Below, in pieces: positions 45,573 through 54,510 of a stretch of 64,000 bases of DNA; positions within the stretch are counted from its first letter, which is position 1, and every line of letters starts with the position of its first letter. The translations under genes and the position numbers were made by a program. The stretch spans positions 1 to 64,000 of the forward strand of contig JAJCYI010000072.1 of NCBI GenBank assembly GCA_029263015.1, given 5' to 3'. The DNA comes from Saprospiraceae bacterium. Its GTDB lineage: Bacteria > Bacteroidota > Bacteroidia > Chitinophagales > Saprospiraceae. Under the pieces are notes generated by a model. That model did not search any database. It saw only the letters and a program-made list of their open reading frames with translations, and was not told the DNA's origin.

Positions 45573-46115
45573 ATGAATAATCTAAAACCTTTCAAGTTTA
45601 TCCTCCTTGTTGTCCTGGGCGTGTTCGGATTCCAGGCTGCTAAAAATTATTACATGCAGCCCAGTGTTGATGACGGTGAAAAAGTCCATGACTTTTCTGC
45701 TACTTTGGCAGATGGATCTCCTTTTAAAATGTCAGACCTGCGAGGCCAGTATGTCCTGCTCGATTTTTGGGGCAGTTGGTGTGGCCCATGTATTGCCGAA
45801 ATGCCCCACCTGAAAGAGCTTTATGGAAGATATGGTAATGTGAAATTTAAAAACGATGTCGGTTTTACCATTGTCAGTGTTGCAGTCGAAAAGGATGAGA
45901 GCCGCTGGCGGAGGGCGCTTGAACGTTATAAGATGCCCTGGGAATACCAAGTCGTTGACCTTGCCAGCAGCCTCCGGTTTTTCAATTCGCCCATAGCCGC
46001 TGAATATGGCGTAAAGCAAGTTCCTACCAAAATTTTGATTGATGAAAAGGGAGTAATTCTCAGCGTCGATCAATCTGTTGAGGAAATAGCTGCTTTTTTA
46101 GAATCACAGAAATGA
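45573..46115 (+). CDS. TlpA-like membrane-anchored thioredoxin, 180 aa
   Basis: An N-terminal membrane anchor (FILLVVLGVFGFQA) is followed by a TlpA/ResA fold: VHDFSATLADGSPFKMSDLR, GQYVLLDFWGSWCGPCIAEM (active site CGPC) and the cis-Pro GVKQVPTKILID. Predicted periplasmic disulfide reductase, for example in cytochrome c maturation. Convergent with a second TlpA-like gene at 46183. Confidence 0.88.
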   Translation: MNNLKPFKFILLVVLGVFGFQAAKNYYMQPSVDDGEKVHDFSATLADGSPFKMSDLRGQYVLLDFWGSWCGPCIAEMPHLKELYGRYGNVKFKNDVGFTIVSVAVEKDESRWRRALERYKMPWEYQVVDLASSLRFFNSPIAAEYGVKQVPTKILIDEKGVILSVDQSVEEIAAFLESQK

Positions 46116-46182
46116 TGATTGATTTATGATTGCTGAGTTATAATTGATTGTGGTGAAGCACTCATCAATCATCATTCATCAA

Positions 46183-46731
46183 TCATAAATTTTTGACCCA
46201 CTCAAACAATTGATCTTCATCGCCAGGGCGGTACTTGCGCTTGTGGTGCGCGATGTTACCATTTTTGTCGAGGAGGAAAACTTGCGGCAGGCCGTTGAGG
46301 TTGCCAGGCATTATTTTACCGAACTCGCGGTTATAGTCATGGTAAGCAAGAAAAGGCCAATTGCTCTTTTTTACTCTTTGGATGAACTGGTCTGCGTTCC
46401 TTGGCCAATCAATAGAGATGGCGTAAAGGTTGAAATCTGCTTCTTGTTTCCACTGTTCGTATTTCCCCGAAATAGCCCCCATCTCAGCCCTGCACGGGGC
46501 ACAGGTCGTCAGCCAAAAGAGCAGGATAGTAGGTTTTCCATTTTTTTCAAAAACGGTTTTGGTGTTCAACGTATCACTTTCGCCATTACGAATTGAAATG
46601 TCGTATGGGTAATTGCTTTCTATTTCGGCGCCAGGCCTACCAGTATCTTTATAATAGTGGGCGGAAGAGGTTTGAGTAAACCCAGTGAAAGAAAAGAATA
46701 GTAAAGCGGATATGGTCAGATATTTATACAT
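46183..46731 (-). CDS. Periplasmic TlpA-like thioredoxin, 182 aa
   Basis: Signal peptide (LLFFSFTGFTQ) then a TlpA-type domain with active site WLTTCAPCRAEM (CAPC). The cis-Pro segment is NLNGLPQVFLLDKNG. It differs from the neighbouring 45573 protein in having a cleavable signal and CAPC in place of CGPC. It is 77 bp from the next gene, hemJ, on the same strand. Confidence 0.85.
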   Translation of the reverse strand: MYKYLTISALLFFSFTGFTQTSSAHYYKDTGRPGAEIESNYPYDISIRNGESDTLNTKTVFEKNGKPTILLFWLTTCAPCRAEMGAISGKYEQWKQEADFNLYAISIDWPRNADQFIQRVKKSNWPFLAYHDYNREFGKIMPGNLNGLPQVFLLDKNGNIAHHKRKYRPGDEDQLFEWVKNL

Positions 46732-46808
46732 GCTTTTTTATTAAAATCGATGCGAATGTTGTGCCTAACTTGACAATAAAACCATGGAGCAATGAAACAA
46801 TGAACCCC

Positions 46809-47348
46809 TTAACCCTCTCTTCTCTTTTTGTAAATTTTAGCAAAAGTAAACATCATAAGTCCAAAACTTAGAATTCCTGCCAATGTGTACCAAACGTTGA
46901 ATGCGTTGCGGTAAACGGCCAACAGTACAATAGCGACAAGGAACAAGGTTGGCACCTCGTTCAACAACCTGAACTGAAAGGAATTGAATGGTACTTCACC
47001 TTTTTCCAGTTTTATGATGAGATTTCTGCAATATAGATGATAAGCACTGAGCAAGATCAATAGGACGAGTTTGGCTTGCATCCACCAATTGGTTTCCAAC
47101 CATCCCACCCCATAGATGTACAACATAAAAAGCCCACATAACCAAGTGATTATCATGGCGGGGTTGCAGATAATCTTATAGACCCGCCATTGCATTAAAT
47201 TGAACTGGCGAGATAAAATATCACCTTCCGGCTGTGGTTTATCCAATGCTTCTACATGGTATACAAACATTCGGACCAAGTAAAACATACCTGCGAACCA
47301 AGCTACAAAACCAATAATGTGTAAAGATTTGAAAAGTGGTAAAAGCAT
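46809..47348 (-). CDS. hemJ: HemJ-type protoporphyrinogen oxidase, 179 aa
   Basis: Membrane protein with four to five helices. KSLHIIGFVAWFAGMFYLVR places the conserved His in the first helix, and the third and fourth helices (NPAMIITWLCGLFML and WMQAKLVLLILLSAYHLYC) carry further conserved residues. Length is typical of UPF0093/HemJ. It oxidises protoporphyrinogen IX in heme synthesis. It is divergent from the DUF5606 gene. Confidence 0.85.
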   Translation of the reverse strand: MLLPLFKSLHIIGFVAWFAGMFYLVRMFVYHVEALDKPQPEGDILSRQFNLMQWRVYKIICNPAMIITWLCGLFMLYIYGVGWLETNWWMQAKLVLLILLSAYHLYCRNLIIKLEKGEVPFNSFQFRLLNEVPTLFLVAIVLLAVYRNAFNVWYTLAGILSFGLMMFTFAKIYKKRREG

Positions 47349-47377
47349 TTTGTGAGATGTGTTTTTTTATACCTTTG
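47348..47377 (+). promoter_or_regulatory. Promoter for the DUF5606 gene
   Basis: TTTTG at 47348-47352, 17 bp spacer, TACCTTTG at 47370-47377: a full match to the Bacteroidota -33/-7 pattern, about 84 bp upstream of the ATG at 47461. The leader contains the word-hairpin at 47388-47440. Confidence 0.65.
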
Positions 47378-47387
47378 CGGCCTTTTA

Positions 47388-47440
47388 ATGATGGTGTGAG
47401 TGAATGATGCTATGAAAGAATCAATCACTCACACCATCAT
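47388..47440 (+). repeat. Word-built hairpin in the DUF5606 leader
   Basis: ATGATGGTGTGAGTGA and its inverse TCACTCACACCATCAT pair across a 20 bp loop. Partial further copies (TCACTCATTCTATCAT) extend to 47457. Confidence 0.65.
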
Positions 47441-47460
47441 TCACTCATTCTATCATTATT

Positions 47461-47880
47461 ATGAACCTGAAAGATTTTGTAGTTGTCACTGGCCTGTCGG
47501 GAGTACAGAGGATTGTTTCTACTAAGGACAATGGCATGTTGGTGGCCAATATTGACAGCGGTAAGATAAAATTTGCATCTACCCGCAAACACCAGTTTTC
47601 CCCTTTGGAAACCATTTCAATTTATACGGATGATGATGATTCTGTTGAATTGAAAGTCGTTTTCCAAAACATGCTCGACCAAATGGAAGACAACCCGATT
47701 CCGGAAATCAAATCTCCTTCTGATAAGCTCCGGGAATATTTCACGGACATTTTACCCAACCACGATCGTGACCAAGTTCACATCAGCGATATCAAAAAAG
47801 CAATCCGCTGGTTTCAGTTCTTGAACGAAAGGGGATTGTTGGCAGCAAGCGAGGAGGAAGGATCGGAAGAGGAAGAATAA
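47461..47880 (+). CDS. DUF5606-domain protein, 139 aa
   Basis: MNLKDFVVVTGLSGVQRIVS begins a small beta domain (FASTRKHQFSPLETISIYTD). A helical part (PSDKLREYFTDILPNHDRDQ) and an acidic tail follow. I recall this as a conserved Bacteroidota-only family of unknown function. The tail (EEEGSEEEE) is strongly acidic. Single gene with a good promoter. Confidence 0.82.
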   Translation: MNLKDFVVVTGLSGVQRIVSTKDNGMLVANIDSGKIKFASTRKHQFSPLETISIYTDDDDSVELKVVFQNMLDQMEDNPIPEIKSPSDKLREYFTDILPNHDRDQVHISDIKKAIRWFQFLNERGLLAASEEEGSEEEE

Positions 47881-47889
47881 CAGCGAGGT

Positions 47890-47980
47890 GGTTTTTGGTT
47901 CTTAGTTCCTGGTTCTTGGTTCTTGGTTTGGAGTATCATCAAACCAAAAACCAGGAACCAAGAACCAAGAACCAGTAACC
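47890..47980. repeat. Word-built hairpin between convergent genes
   Basis: The left arm is made of near-copies of TTGGTTCT/TTGGTTCC and the right arm of their inverse AGAACCAA/GGAACCAA. It separates the convergent DUF5606 and aminotransferase-fold genes and probably serves as terminator for both. Confidence 0.75.
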
Positions 47981-47986
47981 TTCAAA

Positions 47987-49243
47987 TCACCGTGCTGCAA
48001 TACCTTCCATGTACTTCTCAGCGGCAGCTTTATATTCACCACCCTGCAATTTATCCTTGATTTTGGTAAAGGCATTGATGGTTTCTTTGATGTCCTTTTG
48101 AGTATGAACGGCAGTAGGGATCAAGCGGAGCAGGATCATCCCTTTAGGTACGACTGGATAAACCACGATGGAGCAAAAAATGTTGTGGTTTTCCCGCAGG
48201 TCATACGTCAGTGCCATTGCCTCGCCTACTTCTCCGTGCATGTAAACAGGTGTTACACAACTATTTGTGTTCCCAATATCAAAACCGGCAGACTTCAAGC
48301 CGTTTTGTAAAGCACTTACATTGCGCCATAGGTTCATGCGGAGTTCAGGCATAGTCCGCAGCATTTCCAACCGCTTCAATGCACCAATAACGATGGGCAT
48401 AGGTACGGATTTGGCAAACATTTGCGACCGCATGTTGTATTTCATGTACTTTATAACTTCTTTTTCACCAGCGAAAAATGCACCGATACTCGCCATGGAT
48501 TTGGCGAAAGTCGAGAAGTAAATATCAATTTCATCCATTACTCCCTGTTCCTCGCCAGCGCCAGCGCCAGTTTCGCCAAGAGTACCAAAGCCGTGAGCAT
48601 CGTCCACTAATAGCCGGAACTTATATTTGGATTTTAAGGCTACGATTTCCCTCAACTTGCCCTGATCACCGCGCATCCCAAAAACACCTTCCGTGATGAC
48701 GAGGATACCGCCGCCTGTTTGTTCAGCTAACTTGGTCGCCCGCCCCAGGTTTTTGTCGAGACTTTCAACGTTGTTGTGTTCAAATACAAAACGCTTGCCC
48801 TGGTGCATCCTTACACCATCAATGATGCAGGCATGGGATTCAGAGTCATAAACACAAACATCGTGGCGGCCCAGTAGGCAATCGATACCGGATGACATGC
48901 CCTGGTAGCCGAAGTTGACCAACATGGCCGATTCCCTTTTTACAAACTTGGCAAGTTCATTTTCTAATTGATCGTGGTATTTGGTGGCGCCACTCATAAT
49001 TCGAGCGCCCATTGGGTAGGCCATGCCCCAGTCTTTGGCAGCCTGTGCATCCACTTCACGTATTTCGGGGTGGTTGGCTAGGCCGAGGTAACTGTTAATA
49101 CTCCAGCAAACTACTTCTTTACCCTGGAACATCATGCGGTTGCCTATTTCACCTTCTAATTGGGGGAAGGTAAAATAACCTTCGGCTACATCCGAAAACC
49201 TGCCAATGTTGCCAAGGGTCGTGATTTTATCAAAAATATCCAT
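47987..49243 (-). CDS. Serine palmitoyltransferase-like PLP enzyme, 418 aa
   Basis: Alpha-oxoamine synthase fold: INSYLGLANHPEIREVDAQA, MSGATKYHDQLENELAKF, VDDAHGFGTLGETGAG, the PLP lysine in STFAKSMASIGAF near 250 and the C-terminal LLRLIPTAVHTQKDI. The family also contains BioF and KBL; the size and N-terminal extension fit the serine palmitoyltransferase-like enzymes of Bacteroidota that start sphingolipid synthesis. It has a long structured leader. Confidence 0.8.
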   Translation of the reverse strand: MDIFDKITTLGNIGRFSDVAEGYFTFPQLEGEIGNRMMFQGKEVVCWSINSYLGLANHPEIREVDAQAAKDWGMAYPMGARIMSGATKYHDQLENELAKFVKRESAMLVNFGYQGMSSGIDCLLGRHDVCVYDSESHACIIDGVRMHQGKRFVFEHNNVESLDKNLGRATKLAEQTGGGILVITEGVFGMRGDQGKLREIVALKSKYKFRLLVDDAHGFGTLGETGAGAGEEQGVMDEIDIYFSTFAKSMASIGAFFAGEKEVIKYMKYNMRSQMFAKSVPMPIVIGALKRLEMLRTMPELRMNLWRNVSALQNGLKSAGFDIGNTNSCVTPVYMHGEVGEAMALTYDLRENHNIFCSIVVYPVVPKGMILLRLIPTAVHTQKDIKETINAFTKIKDKLQGGEYKAAAEKYMEGIAAR

Positions 49244-49344
49244 AACGTTGCTTTATAATTTGAGAACTGAAAATTAAGAGACTGAAAACCAATTGGTTAG
49301 CCTTTTGTAATTTGCAGTTTTCAATTTTAACTTATAAACAAAAG

Positions 49345-49435
49345 GGCTGTACAAAAAAAGTGCAAACCCGTGAAGAACAGGGATTTCACTTCTTTTATAC
49401 AGCCACTTAGCGAGGACGAATGTGGGGCAAAGGTA
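49345..49435 (-). promoter_or_regulatory. -7 box followed by a large leader hairpin
   Basis: TACCTTTG on the minus strand at 49428-49435 is followed 24 bp later by a 60 bp hairpin (GGCTGTA ... TACAGCC at 49404-49345, with inner GAAGTG...CACTTTTTTT). The aminotransferase-fold gene starts 102 bp after it. It may be a leader attenuator of that gene, or simply the terminator of the upstream gene ending at 49505. Confidence 0.45.
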
Positions 49436-49504
49436 AGAATAGTTAATCTTTGAACAGCATATTTAGGGAAATAAGAACCGTACTGAAAAACCTCTGCTAT
49501 TTGC

Positions 49505-50269
49505 CTATTGTTTCTTTAGTATTTTCAACCTCCGGTCGATCTCGTCAATCAACTGCTTTTGCAGGTCAATTTTTTGGTTGGTATTCACCTGTTGTTCGTG
49601 GTTGATCACGATGTTTTCTTTTGCCTCTTCTATCTTCTTTTCATAGCTTTTGATATTTTTGTGGTAGCTCTCGTTCTGGCGGGTTAGTTGTTTTAAGTCC
49701 CCCTCCATGGTTTTGAGTTTTTTCTCAAATCCTTTCAATTCTGCACGGGTGTTTTCGATTTTTACTTCATGTGCATATTTTTGCAACATCCGCTCAACTT
49801 CTCCATAATTCTTAGAACGGCCAGATTCAAGAAATTCATCACCGAGGTCGAACCAGACCATCATTTCCATGTCTCCAGAACCAGAACCTTCCTTAGAAGC
49901 ACGTGAGTAAATATTTATCGGTGAAACTCCGTTTATGGCAACAATCTCTGCACCCGTTGTGGTGTATTCATTCCTGCCGCCTTTCGACTTTTTGGTTTTG
50001 CCCCCATAATCTTTCATGTATTTTTTCCAAACATCCTCAACGAGTTTTTCATCAGCTGTGACCAATTTAACTACGATGGCATTTTGAATTCCCTGGGACA
50101 TGGATTCATCACTTTCAAAAACCCTTGCCTCTTTTAGCAGTTCCGCCTTGTTCAACTTAGGTACTGTAGATTCAGGTGTAATTTCATCGAGATTCAATTC
50201 GTCTTGAGCCATTGTAAATTGGCTGACAAGTAGCAGTGCGACAGTGATAAGAAGAGGGAATTTTTTCAT
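49505..50269 (-). CDS. Secreted coiled-coil protein, 254 aa, unknown
   Basis: Signal peptide (LLITVALLLVSQFTMAQ) then a mixed domain up to about 155 (ESMSQGIQNAIVVKLVTADE) and a long coiled coil from about 160 to 254 (LKGFEKKLKTMEGDLKQLTR and later EKKIEEAKENIVINHEQQVN). I do not recognise the family; coiled-coil periplasmic proteins of this length are common in Bacteroidota. Confidence 0.75.
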   Translation of the reverse strand: MKKFPLLITVALLLVSQFTMAQDELNLDEITPESTVPKLNKAELLKEARVFESDESMSQGIQNAIVVKLVTADEKLVEDVWKKYMKDYGGKTKKSKGGRNEYTTTGAEIVAINGVSPINIYSRASKEGSGSGDMEMMVWFDLGDEFLESGRSKNYGEVERMLQKYAHEVKIENTRAELKGFEKKLKTMEGDLKQLTRQNESYHKNIKSYEKKIEEAKENIVINHEQQVNTNQKIDLQKQLIDEIDRRLKILKKQ

Positions 50270-50538
50270 GATGTTATTATTTATGGAATGAAAAATTAAT
50301 TAGGATTGAAGGAAATCAAATCCTTGAAATAACTCCTTAAATGTACTCTTGACAATAGACGTTAGACAATTTAACGTAAGAACAGTTTTATATTCATTTT
50401 TACCCAGCGCAATTTATTTCTGATTTTCTGATGTCTAACGGTTATATTTCTAATATCAAAAGCCCAGTTAGTTAACCATAAGACTTAAGAATGGATAAGC
50501 GTCACATTTCATTATGGACAAATGTTCCAGATAGGAAG

Positions 50539-51279
50539 TCAATAACCCCTCCCGCTATCAAGATCGTAATTCGGCTGGGTATGTTGCCCGTCCTGGTGGA
50601 ACTTACGAATAATGTCAGCTACTTCGTGCGGCTCATCCACAATTGAGAATAGGTCGAGATCTTTCGCATTTATATTGTGCGCTTTGTCAAGCATGGTGCT
50701 TTTGATCCAGTCCATCAACCCGCTCCAATACCCAGAATCGAAAAGGATCACAGGCACCTCATCAATAGTATCAGTTTGGATCAGGGTGAGTACTTCGAAC
50801 ATTTCATCCATGGTGCCAAAGCCACCGGGCATAATGACAAATGCCTGTGCATATTTTACGAACATCACTTTGCGGACAAAAAAGTACCGATGCTCAAAAT
50901 TTTTATCTGAATCGATAAAAGGATTGTGGTTCTGCTCGAATGGAAGGTGAATATTCAGGCCAATGGAAGTTCCATTATTCATGGCAGCACCTTTGTTGCC
51001 AGCCTCCATGATGCCAGGGCCGCCTCCGGTAATGATACCCCATCCTTCTTGAGTCAACAATCGAGCAATTTCGGAGGCCTGTTTATAATAAGGATGGTCA
51101 GGTTTGGTACGGGCAGATCCAAAAATAGAAACGCAAGGACCGTAAGTATTCAACCGTTCAAATCCATTAACAAATTCGGATATCACTTTGAACATGGTCC
51201 AAGAGTTTTCCGCTTTTATTGCATGCCAGTGTCTTCTTTCAAATTTAGTTTCGGGGAGGTTGTTTTGATTCTCATTCAT
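50539..51279 (-). CDS. LOG-family protein (TIGR00730 type), 246 aa
   Basis: Rossmann-fold protein with both signature motifs: GGGPGIMEAGNKGA near 91 and MPGGFGTMDEMFEVLT near 158 (PGGxGTxxE). Family members cleave nucleoside monophosphates (for example cytokinin ribotides) to the base and ribose phosphate. Length with a short N-terminal extension is typical. Confidence 0.88.
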   Translation of the reverse strand: MNENQNNLPETKFERRHWHAIKAENSWTMFKVISEFVNGFERLNTYGPCVSIFGSARTKPDHPYYKQASEIARLLTQEGWGIITGGGPGIMEAGNKGAAMNNGTSIGLNIHLPFEQNHNPFIDSDKNFEHRYFFVRKVMFVKYAQAFVIMPGGFGTMDEMFEVLTLIQTDTIDEVPVILFDSGYWSGLMDWIKSTMLDKAHNINAKDLDLFSIVDEPHEVADIIRKFHQDGQHTQPNYDLDSGRGY

Positions 51280-51354
51280 ATATTAATAAGTGTTTACCGA
51301 AGAATTGCTCCGGATCGTTAAGGGGTGATTGGTTAGAGAGGAATGCAAAGCTAA

Positions 51355-51399
51355 GTAACGATGAGGTAATAAGTTGTCAGCTTATTACCTCATCGTTAC
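51355..51399. repeat. Perfect 19 bp hairpin upstream of the LOG gene
   Basis: GTAACGATGAGGTAATAAG and its exact inverse around a 7 bp loop. It lies between the LOG gene (start 51279) and the terminator of the sigma-54 activator. There is no T-tract on either side, so an operator or leader role is possible. Confidence 0.65.
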
Positions 51400-51451
51400 T
51401 AACGTTTTTGGGGTGAAAAGTAAAAATAAAAAAGACCTGCCAGTTTCAACA

Positions 51452-51484
51452 AAAAAGTCCACCTAAAGGTTAGGTGGACTTTTT
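51452..51484 (-). terminator. Terminator of the sigma-54 activator gene
   Basis: AAAAAGTCCACCTAA and its exact inverse around AGG, followed by T-tracts; 50 bp past the stop. Confidence 0.9.
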
Positions 51485-51534
51485 CTATTTGCTGTTTTGG
51501 GATTATTGTTTTCGAACAAGTCCATTTTTCAAAA

Positions 51535-52728
51535 TCATCCCTCTTTGCCATTGGACGGCCGTTGGAATGGACCAACGTATTGGAGCACATCGTCGGCAGT
51601 AATCTGCTTGCCACTCAGTATAATGAGCCGCTCTACTACGTTTCGCAGTTCACGAATATTGCCAGTCCAGTTGACATTTTGCAAAGCAACCAAAGCTTCT
51701 TTAGTCATCTTTTTCGGAGAAATCCCATATTCAGTACAAATTTGTTCAATGAAATGGGTGGTCAACTGAGGGATGTCCTCTCGGCGATCGTTCAAAGGTG
51801 GCACATCAATAATGATGACAGCCAAGCGGTGGTACAAATCCTCCCTGAAACACTTGGCTTCGATTTCTCTGCGGAGGTCTTTGTTGGTTGCTGCCAATAT
51901 CCTCACATCCACACGGATTTCTTTGTCCCCACCCACCCTGGTGATCTTGCTTTCTTGCAGTGCACGTAGCACCTTGGCCTGGGCATCGAGACTCATGTCG
52001 CCGATTTCATCAAGAAAAATAGTGCCTCCATTAGCCTGTTCGAATTTTCCGATGCGTTGTTTGTGTGCCGAGGTAAAGGAGCCTTTTTCGTGTCCAAAAA
52101 GCTCACTTTCAATAAGTTCAGAAGGGATGGCGGCGCAGTTGACTTCAACGATCGGTCCACGGCCTCGGTTGCTTTTTTCATGAATCCAACGGGCAACCAA
52201 TTCTTTTCCCGTACCGTTTTTTCCCGTGATTAAAACCCTGGCTTCTGTTGGGGCTATTTTGTCAATGGTTTCTTTAATTTTTATCATTGCCTTTGAGTCG
52301 CCGATCATTTCCTGGGTCTTGGAATTGGCAACCTTTTTCTTCAACACTTTAGCCTCTGTAACAAGGCTGGACTTATCCATGGCATTTCGGACAGTAATGA
52401 GCAATCGGTTTAAGTCTGGTGGTTTGGAAATGAAATCGAACGCCCCTTTTTTTACTGCTTCCACGGCAGTATCAATGTTGGCGTGCCCTGAGATCATGAC
52501 CACTGGGGTGTCTGGGGCGAGGGTTTGGATGCGCTCCAATGCTTCCATGCCATCCATCTTCGGCATTTTGATGTCCATTAGAATAACGTCGTACTGCGTT
52601 TTTTTCAATTGAACAAGGCATTCGAGGCCATCGGAGGCTTCTTCTACTTTGAATTTCTCGAACTCCAAAATTTCTTTTAGTGTCCTTCTGATCGGTGTTT
52701 CGTCGTCAACAATAAGAACTTTTGCCAT
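51535..52728 (-). CDS. NtrC-type response regulator without DNA-binding tail, 397 aa
   Basis: Receiver domain (VLIVDDETPI, phospho-Asp in VILMDIKMPKMDG near 54, Lys in KKGAFDFISKP) is followed by the AAA+ domain: Walker A ITGKNGTGKE (variant), the sigma-54 contact loop FGHEKGSFTSA, Walker B GGTIFLDEIGDM and the arginine-containing REDLYHRL. The protein ends at LQYVGPFQRPSNGKEG with no Fis-type helix-turn-helix, which normally adds about 50-60 residues. A terminator lies 50 bp downstream, so the tail is not nearby in another frame. It must act from solution or be truncated. Confidence 0.88.
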   Translation of the reverse strand: MAKVLIVDDETPIRRTLKEILEFEKFKVEEASDGLECLVQLKKTQYDVILMDIKMPKMDGMEALERIQTLAPDTPVVMISGHANIDTAVEAVKKGAFDFISKPPDLNRLLITVRNAMDKSSLVTEAKVLKKKVANSKTQEMIGDSKAMIKIKETIDKIAPTEARVLITGKNGTGKELVARWIHEKSNRGRGPIVEVNCAAIPSELIESELFGHEKGSFTSAHKQRIGKFEQANGGTIFLDEIGDMSLDAQAKVLRALQESKITRVGGDKEIRVDVRILAATNKDLRREIEAKCFREDLYHRLAVIIIDVPPLNDRREDIPQLTTHFIEQICTEYGISPKKMTKEALVALQNVNWTGNIRELRNVVERLIILSGKQITADDVLQYVGPFQRPSNGKEG

Positions 52729-53103
52729 GAGATAAAGGTAACTTTTTCTGTAAAATATATATTATGAAAAATATTATGTCTGAATGTGGATTGTACGCCA
52801 AAGTTAGGCAATTGGTTGCAAAGAAAATCTGCTTCACTGTGCTATTTTGAACGCTTTGTTTTAAGCCGCAGGAAATGCTGAGGAACTATGGTTTTTGTAA
52901 TCTCTTAAGATAAAGGAATGTATGACGATGGGTAAGTTATTTTAACCAATGAACATCAAAGGTATTCAATATTTGAGAGAACTACTATTATATGTTTATT
53001 TTTTATATAAAAAAGGGGGTGGCCGGAACAACCCGACAACCCCATAATATTAACTATCGTTTTTCTTTATTTAAACCTCATTCCTTGATTCACCGTTCCT
53101 AAA
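52729..53103. other. Intergenic region
   Basis: AT-rich leader of the sigma-54 activator and the trailer of the GIN gene. There is no gene I can support. It contains the terminator at 53015-53043. Confidence 0.4.
53015..53043 (-). terminator. Terminator of the GIN lipoprotein gene
   Basis: GGGGTTGTCGGG and CCGGCCACCCCC on the minus strand give an imperfect stem followed by TTTTTT, 60 bp past the stop. Confidence 0.55.
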
Positions 53104-53832
53104 TCAATTTGCATCGACCACTCTCCCTGACCCTGTGATTTCAACGTCCAGTTCAGGGAATCCTTTGAAGTACACATCGCCGCTGCCCGTGATTTTTATT
53201 TTTAAAAACTCTAATACATGAAGGGATGCATCTCCAGATCCAGTAATTTCAAGATCGGCACGTTCGGTTATCAGTTTGAATGCACCAACATCACCGCTAC
53301 CCGTGATCCTGCAATCAAATTGTTCGGCTTCGCCTTCCAATTCGATGTTACCAGAGCCACTGATTTTAGCATCAATATTTTGGGAAAACAAACCGAGGCA
53401 AAGTGTCCCTGAACCACTGATTCGGAGGGTAATGTTTTCAGGGTCAAAAAACGTTTCTCCTGTTATTTCGCCCGAGCCTGATATTTCAAGATATTCTACT
53501 TTCGGCATGGTGATAAAAATGTCCAGGTCATAGTTTTTGACACAATGGTCAAATTCGATATCCCAGGTGTCGTTTCTTACGTTCAATTCCAGTTGGTCAA
53601 TGACATTCTGCTCGCCTTTGGCCAATACTTCAAAAAAATCTCCTTGGGTGATGTAAACATTGGCACTGACTTTTAAATCAATTCCCGTGAAGTCGGAAAG
53701 ATTCAACACTTGCTCGACGACAGGCCCATCTCCGTTTTCGCAGTCATGGAAAAAATTATCATCGTCCACACACGAGTAGATAGTCAAAAAGGCAATAAAC
53801 ACTGGGAGGAAAAAGAAATTTTGTTTTTTCAT
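53104..53832 (-). CDS. GIN-domain (DUF2807) lipoprotein, 242 aa
   Basis: Lipobox FLTIYSCVDDD (Cys21) then a DUF2807/GIN beta-solenoid: FTGIDLKVSANVYITQGDFF, followed by seven rungs each ending in ISGSG, ITGSG or similar (EISGSGEITG, LRISGSGTLC, KISGSGNIEL, RITGSGDVGA, EITGSGDASL, KITGSGDVYF, EITGSGRVVD). Surface-exposed, function unknown; the family is abundant in Bacteroidota. It lies downstream of the first barrel gene on the same strand. Confidence 0.88.
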   Translation of the reverse strand: MKKQNFFFLPVFIAFLTIYSCVDDDNFFHDCENGDGPVVEQVLNLSDFTGIDLKVSANVYITQGDFFEVLAKGEQNVIDQLELNVRNDTWDIEFDHCVKNYDLDIFITMPKVEYLEISGSGEITGETFFDPENITLRISGSGTLCLGLFSQNIDAKISGSGNIELEGEAEQFDCRITGSGDVGAFKLITERADLEITGSGDASLHVLEFLKIKITGSGDVYFKGFPELDVEITGSGRVVDAN

Positions 53833-53883
53833 GTCTTTAGATTTGTTATTGTTACTAAGCGGTCAAACAATGAAGCCATGGAT

Positions 53884-54492
53884 TTACCAATCCCTATGGC
53901 GGTCGCGGCCAAAACCACCAATGCGGAAAGTTAGTGTGCCAGTCATGCTTTCCAGGTCGTCCTGGTTAAAATTAGGTGAATCATCAAGGCCGTTCATAAA
54001 TCTGTAACCGACCGAGGCGGCTATGCGGAACCAATTGAACACATTCACTTCAAGCCCAGCTTCAGGCGTGATTGCAAAGAAGGAATCATCGTAGTCAAAA
54101 TTGTTGTCGAAGTCGATATTGACAGCACCCCATCCTGCCTTTAGGCTTGAAAACAGGTGTAGCGCTTTGTGTTGTGGGGTCGTGTAACCTATCCAAAAGC
54201 CTCCGTGCCCCATGTCTAGTCTTTCAAAATCACTATCAAAAAGATCATCTTCGATCATGCCAAGGCCATAAGCCCCAATAAAAAAATCGCCGGCCACAAA
54301 GGCCAAACCACCGCCCACAGAAGTGTTCCAGTTATCTTGAAGATTACTGTATTCGATAATTGGCGACAAAAAGAACCCAGTCCTACCAGTGATATTAGCA
54401 AGGGTCTCGTCCCGCTCGTTGCCGTGCCAACGTTGCGCAAAAACTTGCATGGCAAATAGTGCCAAGACTGCTATACAGATTGATTTTTTCAT
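53884..54492 (-). CDS. Outer-membrane beta-barrel-like protein, 202 aa
   Basis: Signal peptide (IAVLALFAMQVFAQ) and a small barrel of alternating strands: GFFLSPIIEYSNLQDNWNTS, VAGDFFIGAYGLGMIEDD, GGFWIGYTTPQHKALHLFSS, FAITPEAGLEVNVFNWFRIA and a final TGTLTFRIGGFG. It is a paralogue of the protein at 54760 (shared GGFWIGY, HKA, PEAG, FRIAA and RFGGFG-type segments). Function unknown. Confidence 0.8.
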   Translation of the reverse strand: MKKSICIAVLALFAMQVFAQRWHGNERDETLANITGRTGFFLSPIIEYSNLQDNWNTSVGGGLAFVAGDFFIGAYGLGMIEDDLFDSDFERLDMGHGGFWIGYTTPQHKALHLFSSLKAGWGAVNIDFDNNFDYDDSFFAITPEAGLEVNVFNWFRIAASVGYRFMNGLDDSPNFNQDDLESMTGTLTFRIGGFGRDRHRDW

Positions 54493-54510
54493 TTTATGAA
54501 TTTTTAATTT

